Shown one piece after another: positions 1 to 8,392 of a stretch of DNA of 64,000 nt (position 1 is the first letter of the stretch; each line of letters starts with the position of its first letter). A program made the translations under genes and the position numbers. The DNA lies in NCBI RefSeq assembly GCF_017498085.1, contig NZ_JAGBKM010000014.1:1-64000 (forward strand), given 5' to 3'. The notes below the pieces were generated by a model, which had not been told where the DNA came from, ran no database searches, and worked only from the letters and a program-made list of their open reading frames with translations. This DNA is from Psychrobacter coccoides (GTDB lineage: Bacteria > Pseudomonadota > Gammaproteobacteria > Pseudomonadales > Moraxellaceae).

Positions 1-63
1 TATAGTAAATCTTAGATAAAACCGATACAATATTTATAACCAATTCATTTAGTGAAATAAACG

Positions 64-402
64 ATGACCTATTCAATCGACTTTCGCAAACAAGTGTTAC
101 GAAGCATTACCGATGGCATGACCATTCGAGAAGCAGCTAACTTTTATCAGCTTAGCACAAGCTCGATTCATAGCTGGCAGCAGAGCTTAGTTCCTAAAAC
201 AACCAGAAATAAAGCACCGACTAAAATATCAAATGAAGCCTTACTGAAAGATGTTAAGCAGCATCCAGACGATTATATGTACGAGAGAGCACAGCGTTTA
301 GGCTGTAGTAAGTCAGGCATAGAAGCCGCATTAAAACGCCTTAGCATCAGTCAAAAAAAAGACCTTAAAACATCCAAAAGCCTGTTTGATAAAAAGAGCT
401 AA
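64..402 (+). CDS. IS630 transposase, N-terminal part (OrfA, helix-turn-helix)
   Basis: A 112-residue protein with a helix-turn-helix of the IS630/Tc1 type: residues 5-45 read as a DNA-binding domain (DFRKQVLRSI, then MTIREAANFYQLS and SSIHSWQQ). It recognises the element ends. The family normally continues straight into a DDE catalytic domain, but here the frame ends at 402. The catalytic part lies in another frame and overlaps it. An 8-A run at 353-360 is the natural place for slippage: moving +1 (or -2) there joins the two frames and restores a normal full-length transposase. Either programmed frameshifting or a one-base indel could explain this. Confidence 0.85.
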   Translation: MTYSIDFRKQVLRSITDGMTIREAANFYQLSTSSIHSWQQSLVPKTTRNKAPTKISNEALLKDVKQHPDDYMYERAQRLGCSKSGIEAALKRLSISQKKDLKTSKSLFDKKS

Positions 403-907
403 GTATCTCAATCATTTAAGTAATTATATGACTCAAGGCTATCCCATCGTTTATATGGATGAAAGCGGCTTTGAGGCTGAAACTATCAGACCTTACGGCT
501 ATGCACGGATAGGTAAACCCTGTGTCGACAGCTACAACTGGCAAGCAAAGAAGCGTACGAATGTCATCGGTGCTCTCTATAAAAAAATGCTGTTTGCGCT
601 TGATTACTTTGAGACCAATATCAATAGTAATATATTTTATGACTGGTGTAAGTTCACACTTATTCCAAGTCTTAAAACCAAGAGCGTGATTGTCATGGAT
701 AACGCTCGGTTTCATAAAAGCAGACGTATCCAAAAACTACTCAACAGACATGGCCATCGTATTCTTTGGCTGCCGCCGTACAGCCCTGATCTGAACCCTA
801 TCGAGAAGAAGTGGGCACAGGCTAAGTTTCTACGCCAAGGGTGGATGGAGAATAATCTGCCTAAACTGTTTCAGGATATGGGCTGTTCCAGTTTTATTGT
901 GGATTGA
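386..907 (+). CDS. IS630 transposase, C-terminal DDE catalytic part (OrfB)
   Basis: This is the DDE endonuclease domain that cuts and joins the IS ends. The catalytic acidic residues are visible in order: Asp in VYMDESGF, Asp in VIVMDNARFHKS and Glu in DLNPIEKKWAQ, the spacing and context of IS630 transposases. The C-terminus (DMGCSSFIVD) looks complete and its stop codon lies inside the right terminal repeat. The frame is open upstream to about 335, past the A-run at 353-360. The codon at 386 is only a TTG with no good ribosome binding site, so this part is probably translated as a frameshift fusion with the preceding frame. Confidence 0.85.
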   Translation: MIKRAKYLNHLSNYMTQGYPIVYMDESGFEAETIRPYGYARIGKPCVDSYNWQAKKRTNVIGALYKKMLFALDYFETNINSNIFYDWCKFTLIPSLKTKSVIVMDNARFHKSRRIQKLLNRHGHRILWLPPYSPDLNPIEKKWAQAKFLRQGWMENNLPKLFQDMGCSSFIVD

Positions 908-910
908 CTA

Positions 911-1481
911 TAGTACTTCAAGCTCAAATGCGACCATTCCGATTACTCTGCGTACCGTCACCAAGCGCATGGGGGTTGATAACTCAGTAGCGTCTTTTAC
1001 CGTGCCTTTTGGTGCCACCATCAATATGGATGGTACAGCTATCATGCAAGGAACGGCGACCATTTTTATTGCCAATATTTACGGCATTAACTTGGGAGTT
1101 ACTGAGTACTTAACCGTGATCCTGATGTCAGTATTGGCCTCTATCGGTACTGCCGGCGTGCCTGGCGTTGGTCTTATTATGTTGTCTATGGTCTTTGCAC
1201 AAGTGGGCTTGCCTATCGAGGGTATCGGGCTTATTTTGGGTGTCGATCGTATCCTTGATATGCTGCGCACCGCTGTAAACGTCGGTGGTGACGCTGCGGT
1301 GACGACTATCGTTGCCAAATCAGAAGAGAAAATGGATGTGGCTATCTTTAACGACCCTGAAGCTGGCACTAAAGATGTGTTTGATGGTCATATCGATAAA
1401 GACAGCAAGCGTGAGTTTTCTGAAGTCTTTAGCGATGGCTTGATGGGTAGCGAATACGATGACATCAATCGTCATAAATAA
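911..1481 (+). pseudogene. C-terminal remnant of a DAACS dicarboxylate/amino acid:cation symporter
   Basis: About 190 codons of the C-terminal half of a sodium- or proton-coupled dicarboxylate/amino acid symporter (GltP/DctA/SstT superfamily). Diagnostic motifs are the serine-rich re-entrant loop STSSSNATIP at the very start, then FGATINMDGTA, and GVDRILDMLRTAVNVGGDA near the C-terminus, all in family order. The first half is absent because the IS630 element ends at 912. It may lie beyond the left edge of the window. The frame is intact to its stop but has no start of its own other than a TTG inside the IS end, so it is very probably non-functional. The stop is followed by a strong terminator. 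Confidence 0.85.
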
Positions 1482-1506
1482 GCTAAGGTAAACAAAAACC
1501 CAACCA

Positions 1507-1584
1507 CCCCAGACCCTATTGTTAAACAGATCCCCGTAAGTTACACATAATATTCGGAGATCCGTTTAACGGGCTGGGGTTTTT
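1507..1584 (+). terminator. Rho-independent terminator after the DAACS remnant
   Basis: A long interrupted hairpin: CCCCAG (1507-1512) pairs with CTGGGG (1574-1579), and GTTAAAC plus GATC (1521-1532) pair with GATC plus GTTTAAC (1559-1570). TTTTT follows at 1580. It lies between the plus-strand remnant and the convergent TauE/SafE gene. Confidence 0.7.
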
Positions 1585-1610
1585 ATGTTTAAAGATAACG
1601 TTAAATACAA

Positions 1611-2360
1611 TCAACCAATCACATATTTGGTAATCATTGCCAGACACACCAGCACAATCACAGGGCGAATGAGCTTGCTACCACCTTTGACCACCATATG
1701 TGAGCCAAAATACGCCCCTATTATCTGTCCAACCATCATGGCAAAGCCAACTTTCCAAAGCACATTGCCCCCCAAGATAAAAAATATCAACGAGCCGATA
1801 TTGGTAGATAGATTCAACACCTTCGCTGCACCTGTGGCCTCAATAATTTGCCGGCCTCGTAGTGCCACATTGCCCAACGCAAAAAACATCCCCGTACCAG
1901 GACCGATATAACCATCATAAAAGCCTATCAAAGGCGCTGCCACTTTTTGCCACTTACCCTCACTGATTCTCGGTGCTGCCTCAACCTCTCCCAGTCTGGG
2001 CGCAAATAAGGTATAAATACCGATGGCAGCAATCAAAAAGGGAATAAGCTTTTCTAATAGATCAGGCGGTGACATCTGCACAGCAATCGTACCTAAGACT
2101 GAACCCAAAAAGGCGGCAATAATGGCAACTTTGATACGTGATGGTTTAATCACACCTTTTTTAATCATCGTAATAGACGCCGCTAGTGCTCCTGAAGCAG
2201 CTTGCAGTTTATTGGTGCCCAATGTCATGACAGGTGGGATATTGGCCAGCAACATCGCTGGAATGGTCAACAAACCACCACCACCTGCAATGGCATCAAT
2301 AAAACCAGCCAGCGCCGCTACAGCGGTAAGCATTAAAATAATTTCTAAGGATAATTCCAT
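1611..2360 (-). CDS. TauE/SafE (TSUP) family membrane permease
   Basis: A 249-residue, very hydrophobic inner-membrane protein with about eight predicted helices in two repeats. Each repeat has the family's glycine-rich signature: GFIDAIAGGGGLLTIPA near residue 20 with LGTNKLQAASG following, and GFYDGYIGPGTGMF in the second half. The TSUP family moves small anions such as sulfite, sulfoacetate or other organosulfur compounds; the substrate cannot be told from sequence. It is a single gene with an ATG start. The gene converges on the DAACS remnant and lies downstream of the phosphonate-type cluster on the same strand, but a terminator at 2519 separates them, so it is probably transcribed independently. 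Confidence 0.85.
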   Translation of the reverse strand: MELSLEIILMLTAVAALAGFIDAIAGGGGLLTIPAMLLANIPPVMTLGTNKLQAASGALAASITMIKKGVIKPSRIKVAIIAAFLGSVLGTIAVQMSPPDLLEKLIPFLIAAIGIYTLFAPRLGEVEAAPRISEGKWQKVAAPLIGFYDGYIGPGTGMFFALGNVALRGRQIIEATGAAKVLNLSTNIGSLIFFILGGNVLWKVGFAMMVGQIIGAYFGSHMVVKGGSKLIRPVIVLVCLAMITKYVIG

Positions 2361-2518
2361 GGCATTGCCTTCAGTTTTTTAGAATGCGCAATCATAATGC
2401 GCTTAAACGATACTGTCCAATCAAGATTGGGTATTTTGCTTTTTTAGAATGCCATAAATGCGATAGATTCAATATTTTTTACTTAATAAAATAGCGGGTA
2501 TCGCTTAAAAAAGAGCCA

Positions 2519-2550
2519 TAAAAAAAGGGCTACACAACAGTGTACCCCTT
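2519..2550 (-). terminator. Rho-independent terminator of the aminophosphonate cluster
   Basis: Read on the minus strand, a stem of AAGGGGTACAC and GTGTAGCCCTT with a 4-base loop is followed by a run of T. It lies about 70 bases after the stop of the PhnX-like gene, so it ends the minus-strand cluster before the TauE/SafE gene. Confidence 0.75.
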
Positions 2551-2617
2551 TCCAATTATCATGCATGGACATTGTTTTAAAGTGGTGCGGCACTCTCAGC
2601 CCAACTTTAAGACACGG

Positions 2618-3349
2618 CTACTGCTCAATCAATTCAGCCAAATCAGTCAGTTTCTGCAGCACCAGATCTGGCGCATGCCGCTCAAGCTGAGCTTTGGTCT
2701 GTGCACCGCTCAAGACCCCGATACATAAACCGCAATTGGCGTTTTTGCCTTCTTCGATATCGATACCACTATCGCCGGCTTTGAGTACTTGCGTTGGGTC
2801 TTTGATTCCAAACTTTGCCATAGCAAGCGTGATCATATCTGGCGCAGGACGCCCATGGCGCACGTCATCCGCTGTGATCAAAGCGTCGATCTCACGGCCC
2901 ACAGACCAACCTAAAATAGCCAATATATTGTTGGCAGTATGTGAGTCATAACCCGTATTTAACACCACTTTTTTGCCACTAGCTTTTAAGGCATCAAACA
3001 AAGCCTGTATTCCATCAAAGGCAGACAACGTCTGTGCGCTATAGGCTGTCGCCATCTGGGTTTTAAATGTCTTAAATGCTGCCGCTGTCAGACGCTCGAC
3101 ATCGGCAGGAGCAAGGTTTAATTCGCTCAGTATGTCGTGGATCGCTTGCTGCTTTTCTTTACCCGCACCAATCGCTAAGCAAGTCGCAAGATCCACTTTT
3201 TTATCATCAGTAGTTAGCGTCTGATTGATAGCAGTGCACACGGTTTTGTAGACCAGATTGTCTTCATCCACCGTTGTGCCAGCCATATCAAAAACACACA
3301 GTTTAATATTATCGAACTTATCTTTGATACTCATCATGTCTGTACTCAT
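2618..3349 (-). CDS. PhnX-like (phosphonatase-like) HAD hydrolase
   Basis: A 243-residue HAD hydrolase close to phosphonoacetaldehyde hydrolase. The nucleophile motif is DMAGT (Asp21), the form typical of phosphonatase and its relatives rather than the usual DxDxT. Lysines in the cap region (GAGKEKQQAI, residues 61-70) are in the right place for the Schiff-base lysine that activates the C-P bond. HGRPAPDM carries the arginine that replaces the usual HAD lysine, and GDSGIDIEEG is the last acidic motif. Predicted reaction: hydrolysis of phosphonoacetaldehyde or a close analogue to an aldehyde and phosphate. Its ATG overlaps the stop of the FAD oxidase by 4 bases (ATGA), so the two are translationally coupled. 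No PhnW transaminase is nearby; the oxidase probably supplies the aldehyde. Confidence 0.85.
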   Translation of the reverse strand: MSTDMMSIKDKFDNIKLCVFDMAGTTVDEDNLVYKTVCTAINQTLTTDDKKVDLATCLAIGAGKEKQQAIHDILSELNLAPADVERLTAAAFKTFKTQMATAYSAQTLSAFDGIQALFDALKASGKKVVLNTGYDSHTANNILAILGWSVGREIDALITADDVRHGRPAPDMITLAMAKFGIKDPTQVLKAGDSGIDIEEGKNANCGLCIGVLSGAQTKAQLERHAPDLVLQKLTDLAELIEQ

Positions 3350-4491
3350 TGTTTTGACTCCAATACCAAATCAATTAACTCTTCACCAAAGGCAAAGCCT
3401 GTCGAGGCGCCCGTGCCTCCTGTGACAGAGCCAACCACCACGCCCTTTTCTGGAGCGGCTTTAAACACCACATCGTCACCACTCGGATAGACACCCAGCC
3501 AGTGCTGAACGACATCCATGTCACCAATATTGAGCACTCTTTGGCACTCATTAATAATTAATTCATCAATGCGCACATCTCTAAAAGGCAGCTCTCTGTC
3601 GCTATAGTCATGGCTGTCGCCGATGATAAGAGAGCCATCAGCAGACTGCACCACGATCAGATGCACACCTGCCTGACGCTCAGCAGCTTGTACCTTGTCC
3701 AGCAGTGAGATAAGCCCTTTTGCTTCGGGCAATTGGGCAAACCCATCGTAGCGAGCAAAGCTCAGATCCGACATCACTGCGGCATTGAGCGTAAAGGCTT
3801 GTTTGGGCATGACACGCAGCATATTGAGCGTGCAAAGCTTGGCCTGCGCCTGTGCCAACGTTTCAGGATACAAGCTATACAAATCAGCCCCTGGACAGAC
3901 CACGCAATGCTCTGCCGTCAGCGTACCGCGACTGGTATAGACCTTGGGCAGCGTAACTAACTGCACACTGGTCTGGTTATAAAAATCCACGCCATGGGCG
4001 TGCTGCAGCCACGTCGCCAACTTGCCAATGGCGGTCTTGGACTCGACTCTGAGCTCATGAGGGCTATATAGCACCCCCAGCCCTTGATGAAGATAAGGCG
4101 CCTGTTTTGCGATTTCAGCTTGGCTCAATAACTGACAATCGGCCCCCATCGGTGTCTTTAAAAATGCCTCAGCCACGTCCATCGCTTCTGGACGCTGAAT
4201 GAGCATGTGCAGGCCGCTATGCTCTATATCGATACCCGCTTTGGGCGCAATATCTGCCCAGACATCACGGGTATACCTCGCTCGCTGCCAGTGTGCGCCT
4301 CTTTTTTGGCCACTGACGGTGATAAAACCGAAGTTACGCACTGACGCATCTTTATTTTGTGCCTCGCGTTCAACCAGTGCCACGCTGAGTCCTTTTTTGA
4401 CAGCGGCGTAAGCGCTGGCGAGGCCAATAATGCCGCCCCCGACGACGACGACATCGTATTTTTTTTCAGATAATTTGCCTGTTGACTGCAC
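3346..4491 (-). CDS. FAD-dependent amine oxidase of the phosphonate-associated type (DAO fold)
   Basis: A 381-residue protein of the D-amino-acid oxidase/glycine oxidase fold. The N-terminal FAD-binding motif is VVVVGGGIIGLASA (GxGxxG at 18-23), and SVTGGTGASTGFAFGEE near the C-terminus closes the FAD site. Members of this subfamily sit next to PhnX-like hydrolases and are known or proposed to oxidatively deaminate 2-aminoethylphosphonate analogues, including N-methylated forms, to phosphonoacetaldehyde. That agrees with its 4-base overlap with the hydrolase here. The start is GTG, preceded by AGGAG at 8 bases spacing; no better ATG is available. Exact substrate unproven. Confidence 0.85.
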   Translation of the reverse strand: MQSTGKLSEKKYDVVVVGGGIIGLASAYAAVKKGLSVALVEREAQNKDASVRNFGFITVSGQKRGAHWQRARYTRDVWADIAPKAGIDIEHSGLHMLIQRPEAMDVAEAFLKTPMGADCQLLSQAEIAKQAPYLHQGLGVLYSPHELRVESKTAIGKLATWLQHAHGVDFYNQTSVQLVTLPKVYTSRGTLTAEHCVVCPGADLYSLYPETLAQAQAKLCTLNMLRVMPKQAFTLNAAVMSDLSFARYDGFAQLPEAKGLISLLDKVQAAERQAGVHLIVVQSADGSLIIGDSHDYSDRELPFRDVRIDELIINECQRVLNIGDMDVVQHWLGVYPSGDDVVFKAAPEKGVVVGSVTGGTGASTGFAFGEELIDLVLESKQ

Positions 4492-4619
4492 CTTAGCGAC
4501 TCCTAAATATGAATGGGTATTAACAGTAAAATGAATGACCCGCCCAAAGCCCGAAGGTTAATAAAGGCTTGTTTTGGGTTCAGGCTCTAAACGGCAGAAA
4601 CTCTTTGCTTAAAAAATGC

Positions 4620-5615
4620 CTAACTGGTCTGATCGTGAAAAAACGCCCTGTGCTTATCCAATAACTCGGCGGTGAGTGGCTCTGCATAGGTTTTGACAGT
4701 GTTTATTTGATTGTCGGGTGCGACCGTTTCACCCTCATAGACGACTGTTGGATATATCTCTAGCAGCTGCGGCCGTGCTTGCTTGACGATAATTTCGGCC
4801 ATCTTCATGGCGTTTGGATTGCTGTCTGCGCCTTTATCGAGGACCGCCACAGCTTCACTGAGCGTATAGCTGCCTTCGCTTGGGTCGATGTAGTCGATAG
4901 GTAGCCCTGCCGCCTTGTGAGCCACAGCTTGATGCCGCATACCAAAGCCAATGGGCACCTCACCTGCCATGACTTTTTTGAGCGGGCCGGAGCCTGATAG
5001 CTCCAAGTTTGGCCCAGCGTTTTGCCGGATGCGATTCATAATGGCCTGCCCTTTATCCGCCATGCCATATGTCGCCGTGATATCTTGTACAAACAGCCAG
5101 CCCGTCGATGAGCCATTTGGATCTACCATGGCAATTTTGTTTTTGTAGATGGGTTTTGCCAAATCTTTGACACTGGTCGGCTGGGGAAGCTGCTGCGTGG
5201 CCATCTCTTGCGTATTTAGAATAATCGCCCCAGCAAAGCTTAAAATCGGTGCGTAGTAATTAGGGACGGCCTCTTTGGGATTAAGAGTAAAGTCGATCTC
5301 TTGAAACATCGAATGGCGAGCTTGCGCACTCTCTAAATAAAACGCACTCATGGTGACCAGATCTGCTTCTGTATTTTTGCCTTCTGCCAATAGACGCCCG
5401 CCCAGCTCCCCTGTGCCAAAGGACTGAAGGATATATTGACCTTCGTACCCTGCTGCGTCCAACACCGTTTGCATGACTTCCACGGCTTCTTGGTCGGCAT
5501 TGCTATAAATAACGACCTCCTCTGCGCTGGCGTTATCGCTTGAGGACGCTGAGCTACAGCCTGCCAGTACCATCCCGCACATCAGGCTTATCGTCAGTTT
5601 TTTTAATAAAAACAT
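4620..5615 (-). CDS. Phosphonate-type ABC transporter substrate-binding lipoprotein
   Basis: A 331-residue extracytoplasmic binding protein with a lipoprotein signal: a Lys-Lys N-region, a hydrophobic core and the lipobox VLAGC around residue 19. The body has the type II binding-protein fold of the Fe3+/2-aminoethylphosphonate/thiamine group (EEVVIYSNADQEA at the start of the mature domain, MVDPNGSSTGW mid-protein, GFGMRHQAVAHKA later). It is predicted to capture an aminophosphonate in the periplasm for the fused permease encoded just upstream. AGGAA precedes the ATG at good spacing. Iron or another small ligand is the alternative; the adjacent oxidase and hydrolase make an aminophosphonate more likely. 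Confidence 0.8.
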   Translation of the reverse strand: MFLLKKLTISLMCGMVLAGCSSASSSDNASAEEVVIYSNADQEAVEVMQTVLDAAGYEGQYILQSFGTGELGGRLLAEGKNTEADLVTMSAFYLESAQARHSMFQEIDFTLNPKEAVPNYYAPILSFAGAIILNTQEMATQQLPQPTSVKDLAKPIYKNKIAMVDPNGSSTGWLFVQDITATYGMADKGQAIMNRIRQNAGPNLELSGSGPLKKVMAGEVPIGFGMRHQAVAHKAAGLPIDYIDPSEGSYTLSEAVAVLDKGADSNPNAMKMAEIIVKQARPQLLEIYPTVVYEGETVAPDNQINTVKTYAEPLTAELLDKHRAFFHDQTS

Positions 5616-5698
5616 TGTGTTTCCTATTGGTTTGATTGATTTTTAAAGAATTTTTATTTTTTTAACGATCTTGTTTTTAGCGATAAGGGCGCTCACGC

Positions 5699-7375
5699 TT
5701 ATGTCGCCAACACTTGGTTGGGCGCTTTTTTGTGGCCATAAAGACGTCTGCTATATAAGTGGCGCATCAGAGCAAACAACGACAGCGCACAGATATTGGT
5801 CAGCAATATCATGAGTGATAAGATAAAAATCTCATCAAAGCGGGCAAAATGCTGCAGCTCAACGATTTTGGTGGTGAGTACCATGGTTTTGGCCCCAGAG
5901 ATAAAGATCACGGCACTAATCGTCACCATAGCACTGATAAAGTAAAACGAGGCGACCTCAATTAACGTAAAAAAGGAATTGGGTAGCACGATGCGGCGCA
6001 ACGACGTCAACCACGAATCCCCCAATAAGCTGGCTGTGGTCTCCCAGCCTAGGTTCATTTTGGCCAATGCGTTTTTACTCATCAAATAAGGCGTCGCAAA
6101 ATAATGAATGATGTTACTTATCACGATAATAAAAATGGTATTGGCGATTGCCGTGCCCGAAAACACCATCAGATAAGCGATACCCACGACCATCCCTGGC
6201 ACCGTATTGGTCACCAGCGCCGCACTTTCGATACCAAACTTACCGACCTTAAATAGGCGGGTGCGCTCGCCTAATAAGGCTGAAAAATAGGTAATCAAGG
6301 TGCCAAAGACCGCCGTCAAAACCGCAACGATAAGCGAGTTTTTGTAGACTCGCATCAGGTTGGTCGATGTCAAGACCTGACTCACCGTGTCAGTGCTAAA
6401 CTGCATTTGATAGGGCCATACCTTGACCCATGGAATGATGAATATCACGGCAAACACCGTCAGCAAACACAATAAGATAGCGCTCGACGATACTGCCAAG
6501 ATACGGTCTTTAATCGGTGTCGCTGGCAAGTCGATAGGCTCGGCCGTATCATAGCGAACGTTAAAGCGTGCGACATACCAGAGCAGTAGGATGCTGAGCG
6601 CTGAAGGGATAAGCATAAACAAAGCAACCACTGCCCCTTTTTCAAACGATGGTGACGCCCCTAGTATGTGAGTATAAAGCTCGATTGCGATGACTTTGTA
6701 CTGCCCGCCGATAGACGCTGGGATACCAAAATCAGTAAAGGCTAAAAAGAAACACTGAATCAGCGCCGCAGCAAAAGTGCCAATCAGTGGACGCATGACG
6801 GTCATATCAAACTGGCGCAAAGGCGAGTCGCCCATCAGCTCTGAGACGATCACAAACTTTTTATCCAAATACTGAAAAGTGTTATTGAGTAATAAGAAGG
6901 CAATCGGCAAGGTATAAATGGTGTAGCCAAGCCACATTCCCTGAAAACCATAGATGTTTTCAAACAGCTGAAAACCGAGTATTTGAGTTAATAAACCTTG
7001 TTTGCCAAAGGTATAGATAATGGCAAAGCCGTAAGTCACGGTCGGCAACAACATCGGCAACAAGGCGGCAAGCTTGATGGTCTTTTTAAACCCTATGGGC
7101 AAGTGCGTCCAGTGCACGGTATAAGCTAAGACAAAAGCAAGAGTTGTAGCGCTAAACGCACTGATTGTCGCCACAAAAAAACTATTGAACAACACCTGCT
7201 GAAAACCGTCACTACTCACCATGCTTTGATAGTTATCCAAACCAATGCCATCGCCCACATTTAAGGACAGCATCAGCATTTTGGCCAAGGGTACAAATAG
7301 AAAAACGACAAACAGTATCGTCACAAAGAGCCAAACGGCTTTTATTTGGGGCGGGTTATTAAGCGTCATAAACAT
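5699..7375 (-). CDS. Fused two-domain ABC permease, 2-aminoethylphosphonate/iron type
   Basis: A 558-residue inner-membrane protein with two consecutive binding-protein-dependent permease domains, about 12 helices in total. In other genomes these can be two separate permease proteins. Each half has an EAA-type cytoplasmic loop that docks the ATPase: VSELMGDSPLRQFDMTV in the first half and TASLLGDSWLTSLRRIVLP in the second. It should form the channel for the binding lipoprotein encoded downstream, powered by the ATPase encoded upstream. The likely start is ATG at 7375; a second in-frame ATG at 7369 has slightly better spacing from GGA. The gap to the ATPase gene is about 110 bases and to the binding protein about 80. 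Confidence 0.85.
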   Translation of the reverse strand: MFMTLNNPPQIKAVWLFVTILFVVFLFVPLAKMLMLSLNVGDGIGLDNYQSMVSSDGFQQVLFNSFFVATISAFSATTLAFVLAYTVHWTHLPIGFKKTIKLAALLPMLLPTVTYGFAIIYTFGKQGLLTQILGFQLFENIYGFQGMWLGYTIYTLPIAFLLLNNTFQYLDKKFVIVSELMGDSPLRQFDMTVMRPLIGTFAAALIQCFFLAFTDFGIPASIGGQYKVIAIELYTHILGASPSFEKGAVVALFMLIPSALSILLLWYVARFNVRYDTAEPIDLPATPIKDRILAVSSSAILLCLLTVFAVIFIIPWVKVWPYQMQFSTDTVSQVLTSTNLMRVYKNSLIVAVLTAVFGTLITYFSALLGERTRLFKVGKFGIESAALVTNTVPGMVVGIAYLMVFSGTAIANTIFIIVISNIIHYFATPYLMSKNALAKMNLGWETTASLLGDSWLTSLRRIVLPNSFFTLIEVASFYFISAMVTISAVIFISGAKTMVLTTKIVELQHFARFDEIFILSLMILLTNICALSLFALMRHLYSRRLYGHKKAPNQVLAT

Positions 7376-7483
7376 CCAAAACCATCAAATGATTCACGTT
7401 TTATTTGATAAAAATGCCAGTCCGTACGGCTATCAGAGCTTTAGCCACGCTATTACTTATCGGTGGCGCTCCATGCTCAAAGC

Positions 7484-8392
7484 TTAAACATCGGCTTTTA
7501 ACGGCTGGCTGGTGGCGATATCTGCTGATGTTTTCTGATCCAAAGAGCCAAGAGCACGGGCAGGCGCAGTGTGTTGGGGCGCAGCAGCGGCATACCGTTC
7601 ATGGTTTTGGGTTTGCGTGTATTTGCTCAGTGGGTCCACTGGCGCATGACCATCTGCAAACAGGCTTAGGATGTTGCGGCGTTTGATATTGAGCTGATTG
7701 AGAATGAAGTTGGTGACAAAGCCATTGGCGGGGTTGCAGATGATGTCAGTTGGCTTGGCAAACTGTGCCACCTTGCCATCTGACAACAACAAAATACGAT
7801 CAGATAGCGTCATGGCTTCTTCTGGGTCGTGGGTCACGATGAGGGTGGTCAGCTCATAGCGCAGCGCAATCTCACGAATACGCTGTTTGATGGTTTCTTT
7901 GATCACGCCATCGAGGGCAGAGAGCGGCTCATCGAGTAGCAATATTTTAGGTTTGGTGACCAGCGTACGTGCCAGGGCCACACGCTGCTTTTGACCGCCA
8001 GAGAGCTGGCTAATGCGCTTGTTGAGATGAGCTCGGATATCGAGCAGATCGATCAGCTCATCGACTTCTTGCGCTGTGCTAAGATGAGGATTATTACGTA
8101 GGCCGTATTCGATGTTTTGTTTGACATTGAGATTGGGAAATAAAGCATAGTCTTGAAAGACAATATTAAACCCACGGTGCTTCATCGGCACTCGGGTAAT
8201 ATCTTCGCCATTGTAGGCGATCCTGCCGCCACTGATATCCGTCAGGCCCAAAATCATGTGCAACAAGGTGGTCTTGCCGCAACCTGATGGCCCCAATATC
8301 GAGACGATCTCTCCTTTATTGATTTTTAGTGATATATCTTCAAAGATTACTTTATCATCGTACTTCTTGGTCACTTGCCTGAGCTCTAACAT
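7484..8392 (-). CDS. ABC transporter ATP-binding protein for the aminophosphonate-type system
   Basis: A complete ABC ATPase of about 302 residues: Walker A GPSGCGKT (34-41), signature LSGGQKQRVALARTL, Walker B KILLLDEPLSALD, and the switch histidine in VTHDPEEAM. A C-terminal tail of about 60 residues beyond the core is low in recognisable motifs. It energises the fused permease encoded next. A GTG at 8398 would extend it by two codons, but the ATG at 8392 is better placed, 7 bases after AGGTG. It is the first gene of the minus-strand cluster, so the cluster promoter should lie in the 8393-8979 region. Confidence 0.9.
   Translation of the reverse strand: MLELRQVTKKYDDKVIFEDISLKINKGEIVSILGPSGCGKTTLLHMILGLTDISGGRIAYNGEDITRVPMKHRGFNIVFQDYALFPNLNVKQNIEYGLRNNPHLSTAQEVDELIDLLDIRAHLNKRISQLSGGQKQRVALARTLVTKPKILLLDEPLSALDGVIKETIKQRIREIALRYELTTLIVTHDPEEAMTLSDRILLLSDGKVAQFAKPTDIICNPANGFVTNFILNQLNIKRRNILSLFADGHAPVDPLSKYTQTQNHERYAAAAPQHTAPARALGSLDQKTSADIATSQPLKADV

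Larger units (their letters stand above)
1..912 (+). mobile_element. IS630-family insertion sequence, apparently complete
   Basis: The element carries two overlapping transposase frames. Its ends are short inverted repeats: TATAGTAAATC at 1-11, and at 902-912 the complement of TATAGTCAATC, one mismatch in 11. Both ends begin with TA, the dinucleotide target that IS630/Tc1-mariner elements duplicate. The right end directly abuts codons of a DAACS transporter gene, so the element has interrupted that gene. The window starts exactly at the left end, so the left flank and the second TA copy cannot be checked. The family assignment is firm; activity is unknown. Confidence 0.85.

Noticed and set aside
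416..733. Minus-strand open frame of 105 codons opposite the IS630 catalytic domain
   Set aside because: It is a shadow of the transposase frame, with no family resemblance or ribosome binding site.
897..910. TTG at 897 as a start for the DAACS fragment
   Set aside because: It lies inside the IS630 right end and would add IS-derived codons to a truncated symporter, so it is not a natural start.
2390..2470. Two copies of TTTTTTAGAATGC upstream of the TauE/SafE gene
   Set aside because: Short A+T-rich direct repeats; no wider similarity and no clear regulatory reading.
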